Source of the DNA: Gemmatimonadaceae bacterium
Lineage (GTDB): Bacteria; Latescibacterota; UBA2968; UBA8231
DNA: 64,000 bases
Direction: 5' to 3'
NCBI GenBank assembly: GCA_026706075.1
Contig: JAPOZM010000055.1
Span: forward strand, 89,791-153,790
Shown here: positions 53,887 through 62,320 of the stretch, piece after piece
How positions within the stretch are numbered: position 1 is the first letter of the stretch
Layout: each line of letters opens with the position of its first letter
The notes under the pieces: generated by a model
Told to the model about the DNA's origin: nothing
What the model saw: the letters and a program-made list of their open reading frames with translations, nothing else
Databases searched by the model: none
Program-made: the position numbers and the translations under genes

Positions 53887-55989
53887 CTGATCCGGGCCGC
53901 CACAGGCCTCGCCGGCCACCGCTTCGCCGGGATTTCCGTCTTCGCCCTGGCGCTTCTCCTGCGCCTGCTGCACCTGCTCGACATCCGCTCCCTGCCCCAC
54001 TTCGGGACGCTCGTGCTGGACGCGCACGAGTACGACGGCCTTGCGTCGGCCCTGCTCGCCGGGCGGTGGCTGCTGGACCTGGAGACCGCCTACGTCCACG
54101 GTCTCCTCTACCCGGTGCTGCTGGCCGCCTGCAAGGGCCTGGGGATCGGACTGGTGGGCGCGCGTCTGCTGCAGGCGGTCATGGGGGCCGCCTGCTGCTG
54201 GCTGATCCACCGCATCGGCCGCCGCTGCGCCTCGCCCGCGGCGGGGCTGGCCGCCGGCCTCCTGGCGGCGGTGTACTGGCCCTTCATCCTCTTCGGCGGC
54301 GAGCTGCTGGCCACGACCCTGGTGCTGCTGCTGGAGCTGGTCCTGGTGGAGGCGCTGCTGGCCGCCGGCCACGGCTCCGGGGACGGCCCCGCCGCAAAGG
54401 GGGGCGCCCGTTCATCCCCCTGGCCGGCGGTCACCGCCGGGGCGCTGCTCGGCCTGCTGGCCATGACCCGGGCCAATGCGATCCTGCTGGCGCCGGCGGC
54501 CGCCTGGTGGGTGTGGCGGCGGCAGGGAAGCCGGCGGCTGGCGCAGATGGCCCTGGCCATGGTGCTGGCCCTGTCCCCGTACCTGGCGCGCAACCAGATC
54601 GTGCAGGGCAGTCCCGTGCCCTTCCAGGGGGGCTGGAGCTTCTACCAGGGGGCCAACCCCGGGGCCGACGGTACGCCCTACGTGCGCCAGGGGGCCGAGT
54701 GGCAGCGCCTGGAGCTGCAGGCGGTCCGGGCCGGCGCCGTCGACCCGGCGCAGCGGGGCGCGTACTACACGGACCAGGCCCTGCGGTTCATCGCCTCGGA
54801 GCCCGGCCGCTGGCTGGAGCTGCTCTACCGCAAGCTGCGCCTGTTCTGGCACCGCCACGAGGTGCCGGTGAGCGCCGACCTGCGCACCATCGAGGCCGGC
54901 TCCCCCCTGCATCCCTTCCTGCCGGGGATGGGTGTGGTGGTGCCCCTGGCCCTGGCCGGGCTCGTCCTCGGCGGCGGGCTGCGGCGGCCGGAGCATCGGC
55001 TCCTGGCGGGCTGCATCCTCGTCTGGCTGGCCTCGTGCCTGCTGTTCACGGTGAGCGCCCGCTACCGCCTGCCGGCGGCCCCCTTCCTGATCCTCTTCGC
55101 CGGCATCGGCGCGGAGGGCCTCTGCCGGGCGGCGGCCGGCCGCCGGTTCCGGCGCCTGGCGGCGGGCGCGGCGCTGCTCGCCGCCGGGGCCGCCGCGGCC
55201 CACACCGGGGTCGACGTCCGGGCCGTGGACCACCTGCGGTCCGAGCGGCTCCTGGGGCACCTGCACCTGCGGCGGGGCGACTACCCGGCGGCCGAGGCGG
55301 CCCTGACCGCCGCCCTGGTCCGCGACCCCGGCAGCCCGGACGCGCACAACAGCCTCGGCGTGGTCCACGAGCACCTCGGCCGCCCCGTGGAGGCGGAGCG
55401 CTCCTACCGGCGCGCCCTGGAGCGGGACCCGCGCTACGCCCGGGCCTGGCTCAACCTCGGCCGGCTGCTGCTGCGCCGGGAGCGGCTGGCCGAGTCCTCC
55501 AGCGCCTTTGCCCGGGCCCTGGAGATCGACCCCCGGGAGGCGGTGCAGCACGAGGGCTGGTACCACCTGGGGCATCTGGCCCTGGTCCGCCGTGACCCCG
55601 CCCGCGCCTGGCGGGCCTTCACCCGGGCCCTGGAGGCGCGGCCGTGGGCCGCGGCCGCCTGGTACGGCAAGTCGGTGGCCGCCGCCGGCCTGGGGCGGCT
55701 GGAGGAGCAGGTCCGCTGCCTGGAGCGGGCCGTCGAGCAGGACCCGGCCCTGGCGCCGGCCCAGCGCAACCTCGGAGCCCTGTACGCCCGGGCCGGCCTT
55801 CTCGAGGAGGCCGAGCGGGCCCTGCGGGCGGCGGCGTCGGCCGCCCCGGCCGACGCCCTCACGCGGAGGCACCTCGGGGGGCTGTACGAACGCATGGGCC
55901 GCCCCGAGGAGGCCCGGCGGGCCCTCGAGGAGGCGGATCGGCTGGAGGCAGGCGGGGGGCCCCGCCCGGAGGTCAGTCCCGGGCGGTGA
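53887..55989 (+). CDS. Polytopic glycosyltransferase (PMT/ArnT-like) fused to a TPR tail; unusual CTG start
   Basis: About 700 residues. The membrane part has about 11 helices, and the first periplasmic loop holds LDAHEYDGLASALLAG, with acidic residues as in GT39/GT83 enzymes that use polyprenyl-phosphate sugars. From about residue 455 a chain of at least seven TPR-like repeats begins (PDAHNSLGVVHEHLGRPVE, ARAWLNLGRLLLRRE, APAQRNLGALYARAGLL). No ATG, GTG or TTG is in frame between the upstream stop region and a GTG at 54013, which would remove the first membrane helix. The CTG at 53887, with AGGGGA four bases before it, is the best start. It converges on and overlaps the lipoprotein gene by 17 bp. 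Confidence 0.75.
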   Translation: MIRAATGLAGHRFAGISVFALALLLRLLHLLDIRSLPHFGTLVLDAHEYDGLASALLAGRWLLDLETAYVHGLLYPVLLAACKGLGIGLVGARLLQAVMGAACCWLIHRIGRRCASPAAGLAAGLLAAVYWPFILFGGELLATTLVLLLELVLVEALLAAGHGSGDGPAAKGGARSSPWPAVTAGALLGLLAMTRANAILLAPAAAWWVWRRQGSRRLAQMALAMVLALSPYLARNQIVQGSPVPFQGGWSFYQGANPGADGTPYVRQGAEWQRLELQAVRAGAVDPAQRGAYYTDQALRFIASEPGRWLELLYRKLRLFWHRHEVPVSADLRTIEAGSPLHPFLPGMGVVVPLALAGLVLGGGLRRPEHRLLAGCILVWLASCLLFTVSARYRLPAAPFLILFAGIGAEGLCRAAAGRRFRRLAAGAALLAAGAAAAHTGVDVRAVDHLRSERLLGHLHLRRGDYPAAEAALTAALVRDPGSPDAHNSLGVVHEHLGRPVEAERSYRRALERDPRYARAWLNLGRLLLRRERLAESSSAFARALEIDPREAVQHEGWYHLGHLALVRRDPARAWRAFTRALEARPWAAAAWYGKSVAAAGLGRLEEQVRCLERAVEQDPALAPAQRNLGALYARAGLLEEAERALRAAASAAPADALTRRHLGGLYERMGRPEEARRALEEADRLEAGGGPRPEVSPGR

Positions 55990-56701
55990 GCTCGATGCTG
56001 CCGTCGTGGTAGCGGCGGCCCACGTCGCGCCGGAAGCGGTAGGTGATGTCCACCATCTCCACCGGCTCGTCGCGGTAGTCGAAGCGCAGCATGGCCTCGT
56101 TGATGACGACCTCGACCTCGGTCACGTCGGGGTGCAGGGCGGGGAAGACGATGAAGCCCTCGGTCTCCTGGCCGTTGAAGACGGGCTCGGGCTTGGCCAG
56201 GGTGCGCAGCATCACGCTGGACCGCTCGTTGTTGCGCTCGTAGGCGTTGCCCCGGTAGCCGAGGGCGTATATCCGGTAGTAGTTCTCGAGCTGGGAGAAG
56301 TTCAGGCTCCAGTAGTGGCGCCCGTTGCCGGCGATCATCTGCACCTGTTCCGGCTCGATGATGACTTTGGGGTACTCGTAGTTCCGCACCGCGAGGCTGA
56401 ACACGGTGAAGCGCTGGCGGTCCTTCTTCCCGATGAGGAAGTCGGTGTCGCCGAAGGTGTAGGGGTTGGTCGCCTTCACCCCGCCCCGGGAATGCTCGGC
56501 GAACAGGCGGTTCAGCTCCTCGTCGCTCATGGGGCGCAGCACGACGTCCAGGAGGCCCCTGGCATAGGTGACGCTGCCGTCGTCGGCCACGGTGAGCGCC
56601 GTCTCCTGCTCGCCGGTGGGCTCCAGGGGGCCCGCGTAGTGGTGGTAGCCGCAGCCGGAGGCCAGGCAGAGGAGCAGGAGGCCGAGCAAGGGAGTTCTCA
56701 T
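55973..56701 (-). CDS. Lipoprotein of unknown function
   Basis: Encodes 242 residues. The signal peptide ends in the lipobox LASGC, so the mature protein is anchored through Cys17. The rest is mainly beta-strand-like (VRNYEYPKVIIEPEQVQMI, EGFIVFPALHPDVTEVEVVIN, DITYRFRRDVGRRY), with no known motif that I recognise. Its ATG overlaps the sulfatase stop as ATGA, so it is translated with that gene. Confidence 0.75.
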   Translation of the reverse strand: MRTPLLGLLLLCLASGCGYHHYAGPLEPTGEQETALTVADDGSVTYARGLLDVVLRPMSDEELNRLFAEHSRGGVKATNPYTFGDTDFLIGKKDRQRFTVFSLAVRNYEYPKVIIEPEQVQMIAGNGRHYWSLNFSQLENYYRIYALGYRGNAYERNNERSSVMLRTLAKPEPVFNGQETEGFIVFPALHPDVTEVEVVINEAMLRFDYRDEPVEMVDITYRFRRDVGRRYHDGSIELTARD

Positions 56702-58140
56702 GATTCACCCCATCCTTTTGCGGGGGAAGGACATGCCCGCACGGTAAGGCGGCCGGGGGCGGATGTCAACGGGGACCCCGTCCCCATGTCGACCCGCCCC
56801 ACGGGCCCGGCGGGATCCGGCGCCGGCAGCCCCTCGAGAAAGCGGTTCAGCCTCCCCATCATCGCCTCCGCCCTTCGCGGCTGCGAAGCGAAGAGGTTCT
56901 CCTCCTCCCCCGGGTCCTTCTCCAGGTCGAAGAGCTGGTGGTTCCCCAGGCTGTTCCAGAGCAGCTTGCGGCGCCCCTCCAGCAGGGCCCGCCAGTGGCC
57001 GTCGGAGCTGAGCGCCGGCAGGGGATAGGCTTCCGCCGCCACCGGGTGGCCGAGGTCGGGGGGCCGGCCCGCCTGGACGCCCTCGGGCAGGGGCAGGTCC
57101 AGGCGCTCGAAGAGAAGGGCCATCACGTCGACGAGCTGCACGGAGGCGTCGGTGCGCGCGGGTCCCACCTCTCCGGCGGGGTACTTCACGAAGAGGGGGA
57201 CGTGGATCTCCTCCTGGTGCAGGTAGTTGCCGTGGCCGAAGCGGCCGTGCTCGCCGAGGAGCTCTCCGTGGTCGGCGGTGATCACGACCAGGGCGTCGTC
57301 GTACAGGCCCAGGGCTTTCAATTCCTTGAACAGCCGGCCGATGTAGCGGTCCATGTAGAGGATCTCGCCGTCGTACAGGGCGACCCGTTCCTCGAGGGTG
57401 ACCGTGCGGCCCCGCAGGTCGGGCCCCGCGGGCACGAAGGTCCGGGCGAAGCGCTCGGGCGGGTTGTAGGGGCTGTGGGGGTCGTAGTAGTTGAGGAACA
57501 GGAACAGGGGCTTCTCCTCCCGGGCGCCGATCCAGCGCAGGGCGCTGCGGGTGATCTCCGGGGCCAGGCGGCCGGAGACCGAGCTGATCGAGGAGTCGTC
57601 GTAGAAATCGAAGCCCTTGTTGAGGCCGAAGATCTTCTTCATCCAGGGGCCGCCGAGGACGGCGCCGGTGGCGTACCCGGCCTGCCCCAGGAGCTGCGCC
57701 AGGGTCGGCTCCTCCGGGGACAGGCCCCGCGCCCGGAAGACCTCCCACGAAGCGGGGGCGTCGATGGCCCGGTCGAGGCGCAGGGGGCCCTCGGGGTCGT
57801 AGCGGGCGCCGTGGGAGGCGGTGAACCTGCCGGTGAACAGGGCGGCGTGAGAGGGCAGGGTCCAGCTCGAGGGGGCGGTCGCCTTCTCGTAGAGGACGGA
57901 CTCGGCCGCCACCCGGTCGAGGTGGGGGCTCGTGTGCCGGGCATAGCCGTAGCAGGAGAGGTGGTCGGCCCGCGTCGTGTCGAGGGTGATGAGGATGACG
58001 TGAGGGCGCCGGCTCCGCCGGCTGCAGCCGCCCAGCAGCAGGGAGGGGGCGAGTCCCGCGGCGAGGCTGCCGAAGAGACCGCCCTTGAGGACCGCGCGGC
58101 GGCTCAGGTTCCCCTGGATCTTCGTCGATGCGTCTCTCAC
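56698..58140 (-). CDS. Sulfatase-superfamily hydrolase with Thr instead of the formylglycine Cys; Tat lipoprotein
   Basis: Encodes 480 residues from a GTG. The N-terminus has a twin-arginine motif (SRRAVLKG) and a lipobox (LLLGGC), indicating Tat export and lipid anchoring. The alkaline-phosphatase-superfamily core is clear: VILITLDTTRADHLSCYGY for the first metal site and VVITADHGELLGEHGRFGHG for the second. At the nucleophile, where sulfatases have C/S-x-P-S-R, the sequence is T-L-P-S-H in SSWTLPSHAALFTGR. A Thr nucleophile suits phosphatase or phosphotransferase chemistry (LtaS, phosphonate esterases) more than sulfate-ester cleavage. Confidence 0.85.
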   Translation of the reverse strand: MRDASTKIQGNLSRRAVLKGGLFGSLAAGLAPSLLLGGCSRRSRRPHVILITLDTTRADHLSCYGYARHTSPHLDRVAAESVLYEKATAPSSWTLPSHAALFTGRFTASHGARYDPEGPLRLDRAIDAPASWEVFRARGLSPEEPTLAQLLGQAGYATGAVLGGPWMKKIFGLNKGFDFYDDSSISSVSGRLAPEITRSALRWIGAREEKPLFLFLNYYDPHSPYNPPERFARTFVPAGPDLRGRTVTLEERVALYDGEILYMDRYIGRLFKELKALGLYDDALVVITADHGELLGEHGRFGHGNYLHQEEIHVPLFVKYPAGEVGPARTDASVQLVDVMALLFERLDLPLPEGVQAGRPPDLGHPVAAEAYPLPALSSDGHWRALLEGRRKLLWNSLGNHQLFDLEKDPGEEENLFASQPRRAEAMMGRLNRFLEGLPAPDPAGPVGRVDMGTGSPLTSAPGRLTVRACPSPAKGWGES

Positions 58141-58147
58141 GCCGGCA

Positions 58148-58153
58148 AGGATA
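58148..58153 (-). promoter_or_regulatory. -10-like element seven bases before the sulfatase gene
   Basis: On the minus strand TATCCT ends 7 nt before the GTG at 58140 and no Shine-Dalgarno sequence is seen. The best -35 at 17-bp spacing (TGGAAC) is poor, so this is only suggestive of another leaderless start. Confidence 0.3.
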
Positions 58154-58193
58154 GGCCCTCCCCGGAACGGGTTCCACGGCCGGCCGCGGCTGG

Positions 58194-58221
58194 TTGACAT
58201 GCCCGACCTCGCCGCTATGCT
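58194..58221 (+). promoter_or_regulatory. Sigma70-like promoter of the DegT operon, leaderless arrangement
   Basis: TTGACA (58194-58199) and TATGCT (58216-58221) are 16 bp apart, and 7 nt separate the -10 from the ATG at 58229. No Shine-Dalgarno sequence precedes that ATG. An ATG at 58199 would lie inside the promoter. Confidence 0.6.
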
Positions 58222-58228
58222 AGCCGCC

Positions 58229-59392
58229 ATGGCCCTGGCGATCCACTCCGGCGACCCCCTGATCGCGGATCCCTTCCCCGGCTGGCCGATCCAGGACGGC
58301 ACCGAGCTCGAGCAGGTGCGGGCCTCCCTCGAGAGCGGCACCTGGGGGGTCGGAGGCGAGTGCCTGGCCGAGTTCAGCCGCCGTTTCGCCGAGTTCCAGC
58401 AGGCCGGCCGCGTCCTGCCCGTGGCCAACGGCACCGTGGCCATCGAGATCGCCCTCGAGGCCCTGGAGCTGGGCCCCGGCGACGAAGTCATCGTCCCCGA
58501 CTACACCTTCGTCGCCACCGCCACCGCCCCCATGCGCCTGGGGATCCGGCCGGTGCTCGTCGACGTCCGGCCCGACACCTTCACCATCGATCCCGCGGCC
58601 CTGGAGGCGGCGGTCACCGACCGCACCCGCGCCGTCATCCCCGTCCACTTCGGCGGCAACCTGTGCGACATGGAGGCCATCCTCGATCTGGCCGACCGCT
58701 ACGGGCTGGCCGTGGTCGAGGACTGCGCCCACGCCCACGGCGCCCACCTGGACGGCCGCTACGCCGGCTCCTTCGGAGAGATCGGCACCTTCAGCTTCCA
58801 GTCGAGCAAGACCCTGTGCTGCGGCGAGGGCGGCGCCGTGGTCACCCGGTCGGAGCGGCTGCTGGCGAGGATGCGGGCCATCCACAGCGCCGGCCGCCAC
58901 GGCAGCGAGGACGACTACAACCACTTCACCCTCGGCAGCAACTACCGCCTCTCGGAGCTGCAGGCGGCGCTCCTCCTGGCCCAGATGAGCCGCCTCGAGG
59001 AGCTCTGCAACCGGCGCGACCGCCACGGGGCCCTGCTCAACGAGCGGCTCGCCGCGATCGACGGTGTCCGCCCCCAGGCGCGCCAGCCCGGGCTCGGGCG
59101 GCACGGCCACTACCTCTTCCCCTTCGTGCTGGAGGCCGACGTTCCCCGCGACGCCTTCAAGCGGGCCCTGCGGGCCGAGGGCGTGCCCGTGGAGGACCAG
59201 TACCCGGCCCTCCACGAGGTCGTCTGCCTGCGGAACAGCGGCCTGGCGGAGGGGGAGTTCCCGGTCTCGGCGGAGCTGTCGGCGCGCTCGGTCTGGATCT
59301 ACCACCACGCCCTGCTCGCCGGCGAGGACCAGGTCGGCCTGATCGCCGACGCGGTGAGCAAGCTCCTCGACCACCGCCGCGAGCTGGTTTGA
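58229..59392 (+). CDS. DegT/DnrJ/EryC1-family PLP aminotransferase
   Basis: Encodes 387 residues from the ATG just after the predicted -10. The family pattern is complete: GTWGVGGECLAEFSRRFAE near the start, VANGTVAIEIALEALELG, DEVIVPDYTFVATATA, VEDCAHAHGAHLDGRYAGS and the PLP-lysine segment GTFSFQSSKTLCCGEGGAVV. These enzymes aminate keto sugars (or inositols) for surface glycans and secondary metabolites. It is translationally coupled (TTGA) to an epimerase, which suggests a sugar-modification pathway. Confidence 0.9.
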   Translation: MALAIHSGDPLIADPFPGWPIQDGTELEQVRASLESGTWGVGGECLAEFSRRFAEFQQAGRVLPVANGTVAIEIALEALELGPGDEVIVPDYTFVATATAPMRLGIRPVLVDVRPDTFTIDPAALEAAVTDRTRAVIPVHFGGNLCDMEAILDLADRYGLAVVEDCAHAHGAHLDGRYAGSFGEIGTFSFQSSKTLCCGEGGAVVTRSERLLARMRAIHSAGRHGSEDDYNHFTLGSNYRLSELQAALLLAQMSRLEELCNRRDRHGALLNERLAAIDGVRPQARQPGLGRHGHYLFPFVLEADVPRDAFKRALRAEGVPVEDQYPALHEVVCLRNSGLAEGEFPVSAELSARSVWIYHHALLAGEDQVGLIADAVSKLLDHRRELV

Positions 59393-60363
59393 GCACCGTC
59401 TTCCTCACCGGCGGCGCCGGCCGCATCGGCAGGCGGGTGCTGGTCAAGCTCCTCGAACGCGGCTGCCGCGTGCGCGTCCTGGTCCACAACCGCGAGCCCG
59501 AGGGCATCGCCTCCGGCGACATGACCCTGGTCCGCGGCGACGTCCGCGACCGCTCCACCTTCGAGGAGGCCGTGGCCGGCTGCGACTTCGTCTGCCATCT
59601 CGCCGCCGTCTTCGAGATGGGCACGGCCGTGGAGGACGGCCTCGAGAACGACCACCTCTTCGACCACCTCGTGCGCGGCACCTACAACGTCCTGGAGGCC
59701 GCCCGCCGGGCGGGATCGGTGCGGCTCCTCGCCTTCGCCAGCAGCGACGCCGTGTTCTGCGCCATCTACAGGGAGCACGAGGAGGTGATCACCGAGGAGG
59801 TGGAGATCACCCTGCGGCCGGGGCGGTTCTACTCCCTGGCCAAGGCCACCCTCGAGAGCATGTGCGTGAACTACCAGAAGTCGTACGGCCTGCCCTGCGC
59901 CATCCACCGCGTCGGCTGGACCCTCGACGAGAGCGACGTCCTGCTGGCCTTCGAGCCGGAGTTCTGGGAGACCCTGCTGGCGCCCGGGGAGCGGGAGCGG
60001 CTCGACGCCCTGCGCGCCGAGGGACCCTGCCTCATCGCCCCTCTCTACGAGGACGGCACCTCGGTGGAGGTGCAGCTGGCCCACGCCGACGACATCGCCG
60101 ACGGCTTCGTCCTGGCCCTGGAGAACCCCCGGGCCGCGGCGGGCGAGATCTTCAACATCGCCGGCGCCGCTCCCTTCCGCTTCCTGGACTGCATCGACAA
60201 GGTGGCCCGGGGGCTGGACCGGCCCTGGGCGGGGATCCGGCTGTCGGGGCTGGGCCGCTACCGCATCAGCAACGAGAAGGCGGGGCGCCTGCTGGGATAC
60301 GCGCCGCGGTACACCATCGACCGGATGATCGACCTGGCCCTGGAGCGGCGGACGGGCGGCTGA
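59389..60363 (+). CDS. NAD(P)-dependent epimerase/dehydratase (extended SDR)
   Basis: Encodes 324 residues from a TTG that overlaps the DegT stop. The N-terminal Rossmann motif TVFLTGGAGRIGRRV binds NAD(P). The catalytic Tyr-x3-Lys is in RFYSLAKATLES, after ASSDAVFCAIYR where the catalytic Ser is expected. VQLAHADDIADGFVLALE and GEIFNIAGAAPFRFLD are typical downstream motifs. It probably oxidises, reduces or epimerises the sugar handled by the DegT enzyme. Its stop shares one base with the M81 gene start (TGATG). Confidence 0.88.
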   Translation: MSTVFLTGGAGRIGRRVLVKLLERGCRVRVLVHNREPEGIASGDMTLVRGDVRDRSTFEEAVAGCDFVCHLAAVFEMGTAVEDGLENDHLFDHLVRGTYNVLEAARRAGSVRLLAFASSDAVFCAIYREHEEVITEEVEITLRPGRFYSLAKATLESMCVNYQKSYGLPCAIHRVGWTLDESDVLLAFEPEFWETLLAPGERERLDALRAEGPCLIAPLYEDGTSVEVQLAHADDIADGFVLALENPRAAAGEIFNIAGAAPFRFLDCIDKVARGLDRPWAGIRLSGLGRYRISNEKAGRLLGYAPRYTIDRMIDLALERRTGG

Positions 60364-61835
60364 TGCGCGTCGCCATCGGCGCCCTGATGCACGAGTCCAA
60401 CACCTTCGCGCCGGGGCTCACGACGCTGGACGACTTCCGGCGCACCCAGCTCCTCACCGGCGTCGCCATCGTCGAGGCCCACGCCGGCACCGGATCGGAG
60501 GTCGGCGGCGCCCTGGAGGCGCTGCGGCGGCATGGCGCCGAGGTCGTCCCCACCCTCTCGGCCTGGGCCATGCCCTCCCCCCTCGTGGAGAGGTCCGCCT
60601 ACGAGGAGATTCGCGGCCGGCTCCTTCGGAGGCTGGCCGCCGCCGCCCCCCTGGACGGCATCCTCCTGTGCCTGCACGGAGCGATGACGGTGGAGGGGAT
60701 CGAGGACCCCGAGGGGGACCTGCTGCAGCGGGTCCGCGCCCGATGGCCGGAGACCCCGGTGGCCGTGACCCTGGACCACCACGCCAACGTCACCGAAACG
60801 ATGGCCGCCGCCAGCGACGTCCTCGTCGGCTACCGGACCCACCCCCACGTCGACCAGCTCGAGGTCGGGCGCCGGGCGGCGGAGCACCTGGTGGAGCGGA
60901 TCGAGAGCGGGGAGGAGTTCGCCACCGCCTTCGTCAAGCTGCCCCTGATCACGCCGGCCGAGAACCGCGGCGAGCCGATCGACCGGCTGCGCGCCGAGGC
61001 CGAGGAGATCGACACCGACCCGGCGGTCGTGTCCAGCTCCTTCTACGTGGGCTATCCGTGGGCCGACGTCAGCATCCAGGGCGCCGCCGTCTCGGTCACC
61101 ACCCGCAACGACCCCGCCCTGGCCCGGGCCTGCGCCCGCCGGCTGGCGGCCCGGATGTGGTCCTTGCGCGACGAGTTCCGCTTTCCCATCCACCCGGTGG
61201 AGGAGGCGGTGCGCATGGGCCGGGATGCCCCGGGGCGGCCGGTGGTCCTGAACGAGCTGGCCGACTGCACCCTGGGCGGGGCCTCGGGAGACGTGGTCTC
61301 CACCGCCCGCTACCTCTACGAGCACGCCATCGGGCCGTCGGCGGCGGTGGGCGTCGTCGACGCGGTCGCCGCAACGGAGGCGACCGCCGCGGGTCCGGGG
61401 GCGCCGGTGCGGCTCTCCATCGGCGGCCGGGTCTGCACCGAGGACAACCCGCCCCTGGAGGTCGAGGGCACGGTCCGGTCCGTGCACCGCGACGTGCACG
61501 GCCGCACCTCCATCCACTCCGGCTACGAGACCCCCGTGGGCGCGATCGCCGTGGTCGAGGGGCGGGGCCTGTCGATGGTGCTGATCGAGCGCGCCGGCAA
61601 GCTCGGCGGACCCACCTTCCTCGAGGAGGTCGGCCTCGATCCCCGGGCCCTGGAGTTCATCGTCGTCAAGGAGGGGCTCAACCCGCTGGTCACCTACCGG
61701 GACGTGGCCGCCTCGATCCTCATGGTGGACAGCCCCGGCTTCGACCGGCAGATCCCGCGCCCCCGGGACTACAGCCGTCTGCGGCGGCCCGTCTATCCCC
61801 TGGACCCGGAGATGTCCTGGACGCCGCCGGGCTGA
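60363..61835 (+). CDS. M81 family metallohydrolase (MlrC/microcystinase C-like)
   Basis: Encodes 490 residues. The N-terminal MlrC domain includes VAIGALMHESNTFAP, DGILLCLHGAMTVEG, VTLDHHANVTETM and GYRTHPHVDQLEVGRRA, whose Asp and His residues bind zinc. The C-terminal MlrC domain includes LNELADCTLGGASGDVVST and KEGLNPLVTYRDVA. Relatives cleave small cyclic or unusual peptides and amides. It is the third gene of the DegT-epimerase operon, a combination that suggests de-amidation of an amino-sugar or peptide-like product, but this is inference. Confidence 0.88.
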   Translation: MRVAIGALMHESNTFAPGLTTLDDFRRTQLLTGVAIVEAHAGTGSEVGGALEALRRHGAEVVPTLSAWAMPSPLVERSAYEEIRGRLLRRLAAAAPLDGILLCLHGAMTVEGIEDPEGDLLQRVRARWPETPVAVTLDHHANVTETMAAASDVLVGYRTHPHVDQLEVGRRAAEHLVERIESGEEFATAFVKLPLITPAENRGEPIDRLRAEAEEIDTDPAVVSSSFYVGYPWADVSIQGAAVSVTTRNDPALARACARRLAARMWSLRDEFRFPIHPVEEAVRMGRDAPGRPVVLNELADCTLGGASGDVVSTARYLYEHAIGPSAAVGVVDAVAATEATAAGPGAPVRLSIGGRVCTEDNPPLEVEGTVRSVHRDVHGRTSIHSGYETPVGAIAVVEGRGLSMVLIERAGKLGGPTFLEEVGLDPRALEFIVVKEGLNPLVTYRDVAASILMVDSPGFDRQIPRPRDYSRLRRPVYPLDPEMSWTPPG

Positions 61836-61876
61836 GCGCCGGACCTGGGCGGCACGTCACCCGCCGGCGTCCGAGA

Positions 61877-61892
61877 CCGCGGGTTCCCGCGG
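61877..61892 (+). terminator. Perfect GC hairpin after the M81 gene
   Basis: CCGCGGG, TT, CCCGCGG form a perfect 7-bp inverted repeat 42 bp after the M81 stop. It has no T-run. A similar but less perfect TTTCCCGCGG segment recurs at about 62151-62160, so the hairpin may be part of the adjoining repeat unit. Confidence 0.4.
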
Positions 61893-61902
61893 CGCCACCC
61901 GC

Positions 61903-62320
61903 TCAGCGGAGCACCCGCCCTACGAGCTGGCATCGGGCCGCTCGTCGCCTCCAAGCCGGCCCCGCCGCGGCCAGCGTTCAGCGCAGCATCACCTTGCGGG
62001 ACTGCGTCCGGCCGCCGGTCGCCCCCCGGTCAGGCCTCCCGCAAGCCGGCCGAGCCGCGCGGCCAGCGTTCAGCGCAGCAGCATCACCTTGCGGGACTGC
62101 ATCCGGCCGGCGGCCGTTGCCTCTCGGCAGGGTTCCTGCTGCGCGGCCGGTTTCCCGCGGCCATCCGCTCAGCGCAACAGCACAACCTGCGAGGCTGAGC
62201 CGCGGCCGGCGCGCCGTTCGAGCCGCCCGGCGGGCTCCCGCCAACGGGTCCGTCGCTGTCCGGCGGCCACCCCTTCAGCGCAGCAGCACCACCTTGCGCG
62301 ACTGGGTCCGGCCGGCGGCG
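61903..62320 (-). repeat. Tandem degenerate copies of the 3' end of the downstream (PQQ-fusion) gene
   Basis: The 439-bp interval 61836-62274 holds no gene. Instead, a segment beginning TCAGCGCAGCAGCA and continuing through CACCTTGCGGGACTG to CCGGCCGGCGG occurs at 61978, 62070 and 62169, plus a more eroded copy at 61903. Each matches the true gene end at 62275, which encodes TQSRKVVLLR and a stop. Copies at 61978 and 62070 still encode QSRKVML(L)R-stop. Spacing is 75, 92, 99 and 106 bp, and flanking GC-rich blocks (AAGCCGGCC, GCGGCCAGCG) are also shared, so whole units of about 75-106 bp were duplicated. Confidence 0.8.

Noticed and set aside
61836..62274. CRISPR array as explanation of the repeats
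   Set aside because: Units are 75-106 bp, degenerate, without constant-length spacers, and match the end of the neighbouring gene; no cas genes are present.
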